DNA of 34,271 bases from a virus. Under the pieces are notes generated by a model that was not told where the DNA came from, made no database searches, and saw only the letters and a program-made list of their open reading frames with translations. The translations under genes and the position numbers were made by a program. Position 1 is the stretch's first letter. Each line of letters opens with the position of its first letter. The stretch is from IMG/VR virus record IMGVR_UViG_3300029907_000025, positions 1 to 34,271 of that record; one strand, given 5' to 3'. Shown here one piece after another: positions 22,993 to 29,455 of this stretch.

Positions 22993-24240
22993 TTAGCTGA
23001 CCGCCGCCAACTTGGTATAGATCAATTCAGGCGCGGTCTGCGCCGTCACGGTGCTTTCGTGGATAATCACCTGCTCGACGCCCCCAGCATGCAGGTCAGG
23101 CAGCAGGAATTGCACATGGTTCAGGATATCTTCCATGACCCCGCGCAACGCCCGGCCGTTGGTTTTCCGCAAGACCGCGATACGCGCCATGGCGCGTAAC
23201 GCACCTTCGTCAAAGTGCAGGCGCACACCGTCGATAAAGAACAGCTTCACGTATTGCTTGACCAGCGCATTCTTCGGCAACGTCAAGACTTCGACCAACT
23301 GATCTTCGCTAAGATCGTCCAATATCGCGTAAACCGGGATGCGGCCGACCAATTCCGGGATAAAGCCGAATTTGATCAAGTGTTCCGGTTGCAGCCGCCG
23401 TAACCAATCGGCGGCGGTGCGGGGCGAACGCTCGATTTTCGCGCCATAGCCGATGCTGCCCATCGAATCCAGTTCCCGTTCGATGATCTTGTCGAGGCCG
23501 GTAAATGACCCCGCCAGGATAAACAGGATATTGCGGGTATTGACCTTCACCAGATCGACGTTTGGCCCGCGCCGCATACCAGAGGGCACCATCACGTCGG
23601 AGCCTTCCAGCAGTTTCAACAAGGCTTGCTGCACGCCTTCTCCGCCCACATCACGGGTGGTGCTGCCGGTGGCATCGCGCGAGCGTTTCTTATCGATCTC
23701 GTCAAGAAAGATGATGCCGCGCTCGCATTTCTGCACATCCCCATCAGCGGCTTGCAGCAAGCGCGCGACGATATCCTCCACGTCCGATCCGACAAAACCG
23801 GCCTCGGTCAACGAGGTGGTATCGTAACACACGATCGGCAGGTCCAAAAACCGTGCCACGGTGCTGACCAACTCGGTTTTGCCGACGCCAGACGAGCCGA
23901 TCAACGCCAGATTGGACTTGTCGATCTCGACCCCGTCCATAATCGGATTTGCAATGCGTTTGTAATGATTATACACCGCCACCGCCAATTTCTCTTTGGC
24001 ATCATTCTGGCCGATGACAAATTGATCCAGGAACTCCTTGATCGAACGCGGGGTGGGCGTCGCGGTGACCTTGTCACGACTCTGGGCGAGGGTTTCTTTG
24101 GTGGCAATTTCGGCCAGGATTTCAACACATTGCGAAACACATGTGTCGCAGATGAAAATATCACCCGGTCCGGCAACCAATCGTTTAATTTGTTTCGCGG
24201 ACTTCGCGCAAAACGAACAATGCAACTGCTGAGGATTCAT
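22993..24240 (-). CDS. clpX: ClpX-like ATP-dependent unfoldase with zinc-binding domain
   Basis: This 415-residue protein is a full-length ClpX. The N-terminal zinc domain has Cys8, Cys11, Cys31 and Cys34 (CSFCAKS and ICDTC). The AAA+ core has IGQNDAKEKLAVAVYNHYKR, Walker A GSSGVGKT (115-122), TTSLTEAGFVGSDVEDIV, Walker B IIFLDEID (176-183), the VGGEGVQQALLKLLEG sensor stretch and LAGSFTGLDKII. ClpX normally feeds proteins to ClpP; no clpP is visible here, so it may recruit the host ClpP or act alone as an unfoldase. The IGF-type loop that docks ClpP is not obvious. The ATG at 24240 has AAAGGTGG upstream and is preferred over a TTG at 24255. A late-type box lies at 24265-24258. Confidence 0.93.
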   Translation of the reverse strand: MNPQQLHCSFCAKSAKQIKRLVAGPGDIFICDTCVSQCVEILAEIATKETLAQSRDKVTATPTPRSIKEFLDQFVIGQNDAKEKLAVAVYNHYKRIANPIMDGVEIDKSNLALIGSSGVGKTELVSTVARFLDLPIVCYDTTSLTEAGFVGSDVEDIVARLLQAADGDVQKCERGIIFLDEIDKKRSRDATGSTTRDVGGEGVQQALLKLLEGSDVMVPSGMRRGPNVDLVKVNTRNILFILAGSFTGLDKIIERELDSMGSIGYGAKIERSPRTAADWLRRLQPEHLIKFGFIPELVGRIPVYAILDDLSEDQLVEVLTLPKNALVKQYVKLFFIDGVRLHFDEGALRAMARIAVLRKTNGRALRGVMEDILNHVQFLLPDLHAGGVEQVIIHESTVTAQTAPELIYTKLAAVS

Positions 24241-24257
24241 AACCACCTTTCCCAAGC

Positions 24258-24265
24258 CTATTTAC
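24258..24265 (-). promoter_or_regulatory. Late-promoter-like box GTAAATAG before clpX
   Basis: The minus strand reads GTAAATAG 18 bases upstream of the clpX ATG. The region farther upstream (24266-24397) has no gene; it holds a small palindrome GAGAAT-T-ATTCTC near 24300 and a T/A-rich stretch that may include other promoter elements. Confidence 0.35.
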
Positions 24266-24397
24266 TTTGATTTAAAAGTTATCGCACAGACACGATCTGA
24301 GAATTATTCTCTGAAACAGTTTATCGCCTGCCGAACGCTCCAGAGATAGGTGGAATCACAGGTTTGTGCAAGGCTCGCGCGGCACGAATGTGTGGCT

Positions 24398-24748
24398 CTA
24401 GAGCGCCTGATCGAGCAAGGGTGACACCTTGAACTCAACCATCAAGGTGTGCTGCCCTGCCGTCAGTGTGAACTGGTCGGACAACCCAGACTTAAACAAC
24501 CGGGTCAACAACCGCAAGTCAGCGTCATTGTCATCCAGCGTGACATGCGCCTCGCGATCGGGAGTCTCGTCATAGTAGACGCCATCCACTTCGACATCCA
24601 GACCGATTCGTTTAAACGCAGAAACGATTAGGCGGACGATCTTATCACTGCGGGCGTGACGCTGTTCCCAATCGTCGTCATCGTCAACCGGAACCATTTG
24701 GGCCTCGTTCAGGCCAGCCAAGGACAACAATCGGGATATAGGGCGCAT
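24398..24748 (-). CDS. Hypothetical acidic protein with capsid-targeting-like N-terminus
   Basis: This 116-residue protein begins MRPISRLLSLAGLNEAQMVP, then VDDDDDWEQR. LNE fits the prohead-protease (L/I)xE consensus, so the short basic amphipathic leader may be a capsid-targeting peptide removed after Glu15. The rest has VRLIVSAFKRIGLDVEVDG and HTLMVEFKVSPLL, a small alpha/beta domain of unknown function. CTAAATAG lies only four bases before the ATG, leaving no room for a ribosome binding site. Either the box is not a promoter, or translation begins at a later start. Confidence 0.55.
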   Translation of the reverse strand: MRPISRLLSLAGLNEAQMVPVDDDDDWEQRHARSDKIVRLIVSAFKRIGLDVEVDGVYYDETPDREAHVTLDDNDADLRLLTRLFKSGLSDQFTLTAGQHTLMVEFKVSPLLDQAL

Positions 24749-24764
24749 CGGCTATTTAGAGAAA

Positions 24765-24789
24765 GCGCCAGAAACCCGCGACCTCTTTA
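24765..24789 (-). repeat. Dispersed element TAAAGAGG...CGGGTTTCTGGCGC, copy 1
   Basis: The minus strand carries TAAAGAGG, TCG, CGGGTTTCTGGCGC. The plus strand at 28488-28509 has the same 22 bases without TCG. Here it follows the macrodomain gene and includes a short CCGC/CGCGG hairpin followed by TTTCT; the other copy is the 3' half of a strong terminator. It may be a shared terminator or transcript-start module. The gene-free flank 24790-24889 shows nothing else convincing. Confidence 0.5.
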
Positions 24790-24889
24790 GCGGATGAATG
24801 GTGCTTTTGAGCCGACTAAGACGAGGCATTTGGTTGGTGGTTGTCTTTGCTGCTAAGGTGAGATGGAAAACCAGATATCTGATGGCCTG

Positions 24890-25405
24890 TCACGGCACCT
24901 TGCCATCCAGCAGATATACCACAGGAGTGAAATCCACAGCCTCATTCTCGATAATCGAAGCGATGGTCGGCCAGTCCCCGTTGCCCAATCCGCAGCCCAC
25001 CAAGGGCATGCCGACCTCATGCAATTCCGGCAGTTCAGCGATGTTTAGATGGCCGCTACGGACCCGGCGCACGAACGCATTGACCTTTTGCAGAGCCACC
25101 GTAATGGCATCATAATTGACATATTGTTTGGCGGCATCGCGCCCGAAATCCTGTTGCGTGATCATATTGCCGACGATCCGGGGACGCTTGCCGCCGAGAT
25201 CGAAGGCCCATATGACTTCGCCCAAGGCGAGCAACCCGTCCGATGCTGCCTCAAAGGCTTTGCGATAGGCCTCATAGACAAACGGCATTTCACGCCGGAA
25301 GTGACCCGCGACGCCCGCCCCGAAAGTGCCTCGGGCATTGCAACCATGAACCACGACAGCGTGGTCACCTCGCAGCAAATCGCCCGTCTTATAAATGATC
25401 TTCAT
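24890..25405 (-). CDS. Macrodomain protein (ADP-ribose binding/hydrolysing)
   Basis: This 171-residue protein is essentially a single macrodomain. VVHGCNARGTFGAGVAGHF (about residues 18-36) is the ADP-ribose-binding loop with the conserved Asn23, followed by YVNYDAITVAL and a second loop VGMPLVGCGLGNGDW. This resembles the ALC1/DarG-like type that removes ADP-ribose from DNA, protein or O-acetyl-ADP-ribose. The ATG at 25405 has GGAGAGAG upstream and opens directly on strand one (MKIIYKTGDLL). It follows the gene at 25420-25746 with a 14-base gap, so the two are probably an operon. In a phage it could reverse host ADP-ribosylation defences such as DarTG or handle ADP-ribose with the Nudix enzyme (inference). 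Confidence 0.9.
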   Translation of the reverse strand: MKIIYKTGDLLRGDHAVVVHGCNARGTFGAGVAGHFRREMPFVYEAYRKAFEAASDGLLALGEVIWAFDLGGKRPRIVGNMITQQDFGRDAAKQYVNYDAITVALQKVNAFVRRVRSGHLNIAELPELHEVGMPLVGCGLGNGDWPTIASIIENEAVDFTPVVYLLDGKVP

Positions 25406-25419
25406 CGTCAATCTCTCTC

Positions 25420-25746
25420 CTAGCTTACGGCGCTCCACCAGACGCCAGTGGATGAATCACTTTGTATTCGCACCATGACCTCGTGATCTTTGATCAAGGT
25501 CTTGGTCAGACTGCGCATCCGATTGACCAGATCACCGATCTGCTCGGAGGCGAGCTTGGTATCATCGGGGATCGGACTGCCAAAATCAACCGCCAAGACG
25601 GCAGTGGCAAAATTCGGGCCATTGATGTGCAGCTTGGGCGAATTGGCCAAGGTGACCAGCCATGCCTGGAAGACCTCGATGTCAGTGAATTTGGCCTTAC
25701 GCGGCCGACGCGGACGTTGCAGAGTGGTATCGGAAGATTCGCTCAT
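25420..25746 (-). CDS. Hypothetical protein upstream of the macrodomain gene
   Basis: This 108-residue protein starts with a basic disordered stretch (MSESSDTTLQRPRRPRKAKF), then FQAWLVTLANSPKLHINGPN and IGDLVNRMRSLTKTLIKDHE, and ends VWWSAVS. It has no recognised family. It shares a strand with the macrodomain gene, separated by only 14 bases, so a joint function is possible. A CTAAATAA box lies 72 bases upstream. Confidence 0.6.
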   Translation of the reverse strand: MSESSDTTLQRPRRPRKAKFTDIEVFQAWLVTLANSPKLHINGPNFATAVLAVDFGSPIPDDTKLASEQIGDLVNRMRSLTKTLIKDHEVMVRIQSDSSTGVWWSAVS

Positions 25747-25817
25747 GATATGCCTAAATCATATGAATACACAGATGACGACAGAACGCATTTCAATGCG
25801 CAGCGCCGCCGTCGCGA

Positions 25818-25825
25818 TTATTTAG
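25818..25825 (-). promoter_or_regulatory. Late-promoter-like box CTAAATAA
   Basis: The minus strand reads CTAAATAA in the divergent gap between the gene at 25746 (minus) and the SleB-like gene at 25830 (plus). The implied leader is about 65 bases. Confidence 0.4.
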
Positions 25826-25829
25826 AACG

Positions 25830-26441
25830 ATGAAGTTTAGCAATATTGGGGCGATAAGCATGGTGATCATCGGCTTGGCAGGGCCAGCTTGCGCCGAGCC
25901 GCGTTCGGATGGGATTGTTCAGAGCACAGTCCCGATCGCACACCAAGTCCAGACCATCCTGCGGCTACTCGACCTGATCCCGGACCTCGCCCATAGCGTC
26001 CCGCCCCTCCGCGCGCAAGCTGTCTGCCTTGCCCTGGGGCTCTATCATGAGGCGCGTGGGCAATCCGCCAATGAACGCATTGCGGTCGCGCAGGTGGTGT
26101 TTAACCGCATGACGGAATCTGGCGATTCAATTTGCGGCACGCTCTGGGCGCACAGCGGCCGGTACTTTCAATGGGTAAAACGTCCGGTCAGCCAAATTCT
26201 GCCGCACGAAGGCGCCGTGTGGGCGTCCCTCCAGCACTTGGCGCTCGCTTTGATCGCTCATCGCCCAGCGGATATCACGCACGGGGCAACCTACTTCTAC
26301 AATCCCAAACTGTGCGCGCCAGCCTGGGCAGATACGGGAACGGTGACTGCACGGTTCGAAAACGTGTTCCTACGCCTCGACCCTAAATCACCTCACTCCC
26401 ACGACACGCGCGGAGCATCCGCATCGCACGGGCGCAAATAG
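25830..26441 (+). CDS. SleB/CwlJ-type cell wall hydrolase, secreted
   Basis: This 203-residue protein has an N-terminal signal-like segment, MKFSNIGAISMVIIGLAGPA, ending CAEP, and a SleB (Hydrolase_2) domain from about residue 68. That domain shows AVCLALGLYHEARGQ with the catalytic-type Glu, ERIAVAQVVFNRM, then SICGTLW, YFQW and DITHGATYFYNP, PAWADTGTVTARFENVF. These enzymes cleave peptidoglycan glycan strands. A signal peptide on a phage lysin implies Sec export of the enzyme to the periplasm, with lysis controlled differently from holin-dependent endolysins. The 15 C-terminal residues are polar. The gene has no clear ribosome binding site and overlaps the end of a convergent gene. Confidence 0.88.
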   Translation: MKFSNIGAISMVIIGLAGPACAEPRSDGIVQSTVPIAHQVQTILRLLDLIPDLAHSVPPLRAQAVCLALGLYHEARGQSANERIAVAQVVFNRMTESGDSICGTLWAHSGRYFQWVKRPVSQILPHEGAVWASLQHLALALIAHRPADITHGATYFYNPKLCAPAWADTGTVTARFENVFLRLDPKSPHSHDTRGASASHGRK

Positions 26442-26671
26442 CGCCAACTCGCGTCATACATCGCCCTGGCGGTCAGTGGAGTTCCGGACCGGACCCAATA
26501 GCCGCCCTCGTCCGGCCGTCCATGATGCACCCGTCCAAGGGCGATGGCCTCAGCATGAGAGAGCCATTCCATCCGCTCGATCACCTGATTCAGGTCGGCC
26601 CGTAATTGATGCCACCGACAGGACCGCAATTCCGCTGGTGGTTGGGTCAGTTCCCTGTCCATTTGCTGCAC
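26393..26671 (-). CDS. Hypothetical small protein
   Basis: This 92-residue frame uses GTG at 26671 or ATG at 26662. It contains LRSCRWHQLRADLNQVIERM and a HAEAIALGRVHHGRPDEGGY segment. AAGGTG lies 6 bases before the ATG. It follows the 26966-26685 gene closely on the same strand. Its end overlaps the end of the convergent SleB-like gene by 49 bases, and no family is recognised. Confidence 0.5.
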   Translation of the reverse strand: MQQMDRELTQPPAELRSCRWHQLRADLNQVIERMEWLSHAEAIALGRVHHGRPDEGGYWVRSGTPLTARAMYDASWRYLRPCDADAPRVSWE

Positions 26672-26684
26672 CTTCGTCGTCCTC

Positions 26685-26966
26685 TCAGATCGGGTGGATC
26701 AGCGTCTCATAGCTCTGTCCATCCCACATCAGCGCCGCAGCGGCCCGCGCCTGATCAGGATGCATGCCCCGGCGACCATCGCGAGCATCGTGAGCCTCCG
26801 CACGCCAGCCAACTATCATGTTCATATGGCGAATTTTGGTTTGGGTGACGGTGCCAACCTCAGTGCGCACACCATCGGGCGCGATCGCGGTCACCGCAAA
26901 CGCACGATCCGCTTTAACCCTGGACGGGATACTGCGGAATTCGAAGGTGCCATGAAACTTTGCCAT
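26685..26966 (-). CDS. Hypothetical small protein
   Basis: This 93-residue protein begins MAKFHGTFEFRSIPSRVKAD and continues FAVTAIAPDGVRTEVGTVTQ, TKIRHMNMIVGWRAEAHDAR and DQARAAAALMWDGQSYETLI. The alternating pattern suggests a small beta domain. No family is recognised and the ribosome binding site is weak. It is divergent from the J-domain gene and forms a pair with the next minus-strand gene. Confidence 0.55.
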   Translation of the reverse strand: MAKFHGTFEFRSIPSRVKADRAFAVTAIAPDGVRTEVGTVTQTKIRHMNMIVGWRAEAHDARDGRRGMHPDQARAAAALMWDGQSYETLIHPI

Positions 26967-27008
26967 AGCGAGACCATATCACGAAAATCAGTTTCGTCAA
27001 GTGATTTC

Positions 27009-27016
27009 GTAAATAA
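27009..27016 (+). promoter_or_regulatory. Late-promoter-like box GTAAATAA before the J-domain gene
   Basis: GTAAATAA lies 23 bases before the chosen GTG start. A transcript beginning near 27023 would include the ribosome binding site GGAGGGG at 27027-27033. Confidence 0.4.
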
Positions 27017-27038
27017 CCGATCAGCCGGAGGGGCGCGG

Positions 27039-27971
27039 GTGCAGATTTATCAATTCCTTTATGAGATGACTTATGCCGATGCCGCTGCCATCTGGCGCAA
27101 GGTTGGAGTTGATCCAAGCACGTTGACCCCCAAAGAACTGTTCACGGCTCGCCGTACACTGGCCAAAACCTATCATGCCGACGCGGGTGGCAGTGGCGAG
27201 ACGATGGCCGATATCAATGCCGCGTACGATGTGTTGACCAGTGCGAAACCCACGTCCCGAACCGGCTCACACCGAGCCGGACCAGACGAGGACCCGGATG
27301 CGGCAATCTGGGCTCACGCGGGATGGTCGGGCGGCATGCAGAATTCGACTCGGATCAATCGCAACGATTACACCGATATGAATTTCATCAAAAAACGCAT
27401 GTGGGAACTATCCAAGCACTCGACCCAGGAATGGACGATCAGCGGCTTCGATGGCTATTTCCTGCGGAATTCGCTCACCGTCTATGGCTCGCCGGAGATT
27501 TTCGACGAGATGGCCAAGGCCATGGTGGATTGGCAAACCAAAGGCGGCAATCCCTACAAATGCCGGGCGGTGCTGGTGAGCGCCAGACGGTCCAAGGAAC
27601 TCCGGTTGATTTGGGCGGATGGGCGCTCATATGCGCGTAAACCGATTGTGGTGACCTCAGACTCGTTCAACGACAATCCAAGCAATGATCACACATTCAA
27701 CGATCGCTTGCGCAAGCTGATCGATCAACTGGACGAAAATGGCGGACCGCTGCCCGATCAAGATGATCTGGGCCTGGGCGGGGCTGCGAACCAGACGGAA
27801 CGCCCGATCGAGGTCGGCGACCATGTGAGCCATCCGAAATTCGGCAATGGGATCGTGATCAACACCAATGTTCGCCGCAATATGAGCCGGGTTAATTTCG
27901 ACGGGGACAACCGCAACGTCAAATCCGATTCGTTGCGTAAACTGAAGCGTTGGTCCGGCGGCTGGCATTAA
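27039..27971 (+). CDS. J-domain protein with UvrD-C-terminal-like Tudor domain
   Basis: This 310-residue protein has an N-terminal J-like domain (about residues 17-70): AAAIWRKVGVDPSTLTPKEL, then TLAKTYHADAGGSGETMADI and NAAYDVLTSA. The canonical HPD tripeptide that activates DnaK is HAD (His46-Ala47-Asp48), so activation of host DnaK may be altered. A middle domain of about 150 residues (DMNFIKKRMWELSKHSTQEW, IFDEMAKAMVDWQ) is unrecognised. The C-terminus, EVGDHVSHPKFGNGIVINTN with FDG and LRKLKRW, resembles the small Tudor-like domain at the end of UvrD/PcrA helicases, which contacts RNA polymerase. The GTG start is chosen because GGAGGGG lies just upstream; an open frame extends farther but overlaps divergent genes. 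Confidence 0.78.
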   Translation: MQIYQFLYEMTYADAAAIWRKVGVDPSTLTPKELFTARRTLAKTYHADAGGSGETMADINAAYDVLTSAKPTSRTGSHRAGPDEDPDAAIWAHAGWSGGMQNSTRINRNDYTDMNFIKKRMWELSKHSTQEWTISGFDGYFLRNSLTVYGSPEIFDEMAKAMVDWQTKGGNPYKCRAVLVSARRSKELRLIWADGRSYARKPIVVTSDSFNDNPSNDHTFNDRLRKLIDQLDENGGPLPDQDDLGLGGAANQTERPIEVGDHVSHPKFGNGIVINTNVRRNMSRVNFDGDNRNVKSDSLRKLKRWSGGWH

Positions 27972-28027
27972 CATTTCGAGACCGTCCGAAAAGACGATTA
28001 CCCAGTACTGCATCGTCCCCCCCCTCA

Positions 28028-28035
28028 CTAAATAT
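28028..28035 (+). promoter_or_regulatory. Late-promoter-like box CTAAATAT
   Basis: CTAAATAT lies 30 bases before the ATG at 28065, in a 93-base gap. AGGACA follows as a weak ribosome binding site. Confidence 0.5.
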
Positions 28036-28064
28036 GTCCAGTGTTAATCACAACAGGACATTTT

Positions 28065-28490
28065 ATGACAGAATCAAAACGCACCAACATTTTCACCGTC
28101 ACCTTCGACGGGTTTGCCGGATTATCAGAGCAGGCCAATGCTGATCTATCCAGACTGGTGCTCTCTGCGACCCGGCCGGTGTATCATGTGACTGGCGCGA
28201 ACGAAGGCAAAATCACGTTTGCGAATGATCTGGCCAATGTGGCATTGACCAAGGTCCGGGACCAAGTGCGGCGCCAGACGCGAGACAAGCAGTCCAGTTT
28301 CCTTCTCAGCATGCATGATGTGACGGTGCAGGGCATGCGGATCAGTGCCCTGATCTTCGTCACGTGTTTCATCACCACAGTCGAACTGACGCCGCTGGAT
28401 TATCTTACGCCAGACACGCAGCGAATCGAACTGACCTATACCTACGCCGACATCGATATCAGCTTGTTGTCGCCCAGCGCCCCGCCTTAA
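28065..28490 (+). CDS. Small putative tail-tube-like structural protein
   Basis: This 141-residue protein begins MTESKRTNIFTVTFDGFAGL. It contains FLLSMHDVTVQGMRISALIF and ends with a polar strand, DTQRIELTYTYADIDISLL. The alternating beta pattern and the final ELTYTY strand are reminiscent of gp19-type tail tube folds, so a tail or baseplate role is possible; this is a fold impression, not a firm match. The ATG at 28065 is preferred over a GTG at 28041 that lies too close to the late-type box. A strong terminator overlaps its stop codon. Confidence 0.55.
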   Translation: MTESKRTNIFTVTFDGFAGLSEQANADLSRLVLSATRPVYHVTGANEGKITFANDLANVALTKVRDQVRRQTRDKQSSFLLSMHDVTVQGMRISALIFVTCFITTVELTPLDYLTPDTQRIELTYTYADIDISLLSPSAPP

Positions 28491-28502
28491 AGAGGCGGGT
28501 TT
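28481..28502 (+). terminator. Intrinsic terminator overlapping the stop codon
   Basis: CCCGCCT (28481-28487) and AGGCGGG (28493-28499) pair around TAAAG and run into TTTCT. The stop codon TAA lies in the loop. The 3' half belongs to the dispersed 22-base element also found at 24765-24789. Confidence 0.85.
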
Positions 28503-29200
28503 CTGGCGCGAAGATGATAAATCATCGCCAGATTGAAATAGGCCTTGACTGGCGAAACATCATTCCTATGTGCCGTTCTCGACGCAGGACATTACTATCG
28601 GGGTCATGTTCGCCCCAATCAGGGAGGCCGGGAGTAGACCGGTAGTACCATTAGGCAGCGTCGGCTGGCGAGACGGGCATCACGGGTGGTATGTGCATCA
28701 AAGCTCACCGCGTGAGTAACGGCTGCTCGGCTTCTTCGGAAGCGAAAGGCATCATTCAAAGAGGATAGCGCTGTCTAGTTGACATCTATCCGCTCATACC
28801 GGGTCCCCCAACTTGCTCGGTATGAGAGCGTCTTCCCTGGAATGGGAAGATAACCGTTGATCCGTTTAAAGCAAACTACGAAGCACAAGGCGTCGCTTCA
28901 CCGCATAGGGCTTGGAAACTCCCCTATTCCCCCTGGCAACAGGAAGGGTGATAAGTCGTGGCGATCAAACCCCAAAGCTTCCCCGTTAACCAGTAGGTTG
29001 GTTACGGCACATGTGTTGCCAGGATCGCGATATGGGCTGCTATATGCTGGTCTCGGGAAACCGCCAGCACCCAATAACATGGGTCGTGGCTTTGTGGGCA
29101 AAGTGCTGGGTTCATCATTTTGATAATCATTCGTCCCTCTGTGCAGTCGAGATTGTTGTTCTCGATTTCACAGGGGGCAAAATGCTATCGGCATGGGCAT
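28503..29200 (+). ncRNA. Candidate giant structured phage RNA (GOLLD/ROOL-like class)
   Basis: Nearly 700 bases without a convincing gene contain a dense series of stems. Examples: 28503-28531 (CTGGC...GCCAG enclosing GATGAT/ATCATC); 28704-28716; GCTTC-TTCG-GAAGC (28730-28743); GGATAG/CTATCC (28763-28791); CTCATACCG/CGGTATGAG (28793-28826); TCTTCCC/GGGAAGA (28831-28850); ATAGGG/CCCTAT (28905-28927); long-range CTGGCAACA/TGTTGCCAG (28933-28941 with 29014-29022); GCTGG-TCT-CGG-GAAA-CCG-CCAGC (29046-29068); CCCTCTGTG/CACAGGGGG (29135-29177). UUCG and GAAA tetraloops occur in this sense only on the plus strand. Length and phage setting resemble the ornate large RNAs GOLLD and ROOL; membership is not proven. 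Ends are approximate. Confidence 0.6.
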
Positions 29201-29325
29201 CACGCAGCAGCGCTTCAAAAAATGCGTCGCGACCCAACGCGCAGAGCGATCGCGAACATCCCCACGAAAACGCGAACCATGCAAACAAAAACCAATCCTA
29301 TCTGACATCAACAGCCTGCGGCTGA
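29182..29325 (+). CDS. Possible 47-residue protein with a sequestered ribosome binding site
   Basis: An ATG preceded by AGGGGG opens a frame beginning MLSAWASRSSASKNASRPNA, polar and rich in Ser, Asn, His and Lys. The AGGGGG forms the 3' arm of the stem 29135-29177, so translation would be blocked unless the stem opens. It could equally be a chance frame within the structured RNA. No homology is recognised. Confidence 0.25.
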   Translation: MLSAWASRSSASKNASRPNAQSDREHPHENANHANKNQSYLTSTACG

Positions 29326-29428
29326 GAGAAGATTAAATCTAAGCCGAATTAGGCGTGAAATTCCATCAAGCTGATTGCTCAGAACAAGGGCTTGCGCTAT
29401 GACAGCGTGGTCATGCTCATCCGGCTTG

Positions 29429-29450
29429 ACACATCAACTTGTGTAGGAGG
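29429..29450 (+). promoter_or_regulatory. Hairpin abutting the ribosome binding site of the membrane protein gene
   Basis: ACACA-TCAACT-TGTGT (29429-29444) forms a 5-bp hairpin that ends directly at AGGAGG (29445-29450), six bases before... the ATG at 29456. It may tune translation. The preceding stretch 29326-29428 shows no gene and no clear late-type promoter box. Confidence 0.35.
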
Positions 29451-29455
29451 TTTCC

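Noticed and set aside
23626-24270. 214-codon plus-strand frame opposite clpX
   Set aside because: Antisense to the highly conserved AAA+ core of ClpX; no domain recognised in the product.
28600-28700. tRNA gene within the gene-free region
   Set aside because: No acceptor stem with a matching T-arm GTTCRANNC and anticodon arm could be assembled; hairpin sizes do not fit a cloverleaf.
28857-29123. 88-codon plus frame, and a 67-codon minus frame at 28898-29101, within the structured region
   Set aside because: Neither has a ribosome binding site or protein-like composition, and both run through paired stems. The region is better explained as structured RNA.
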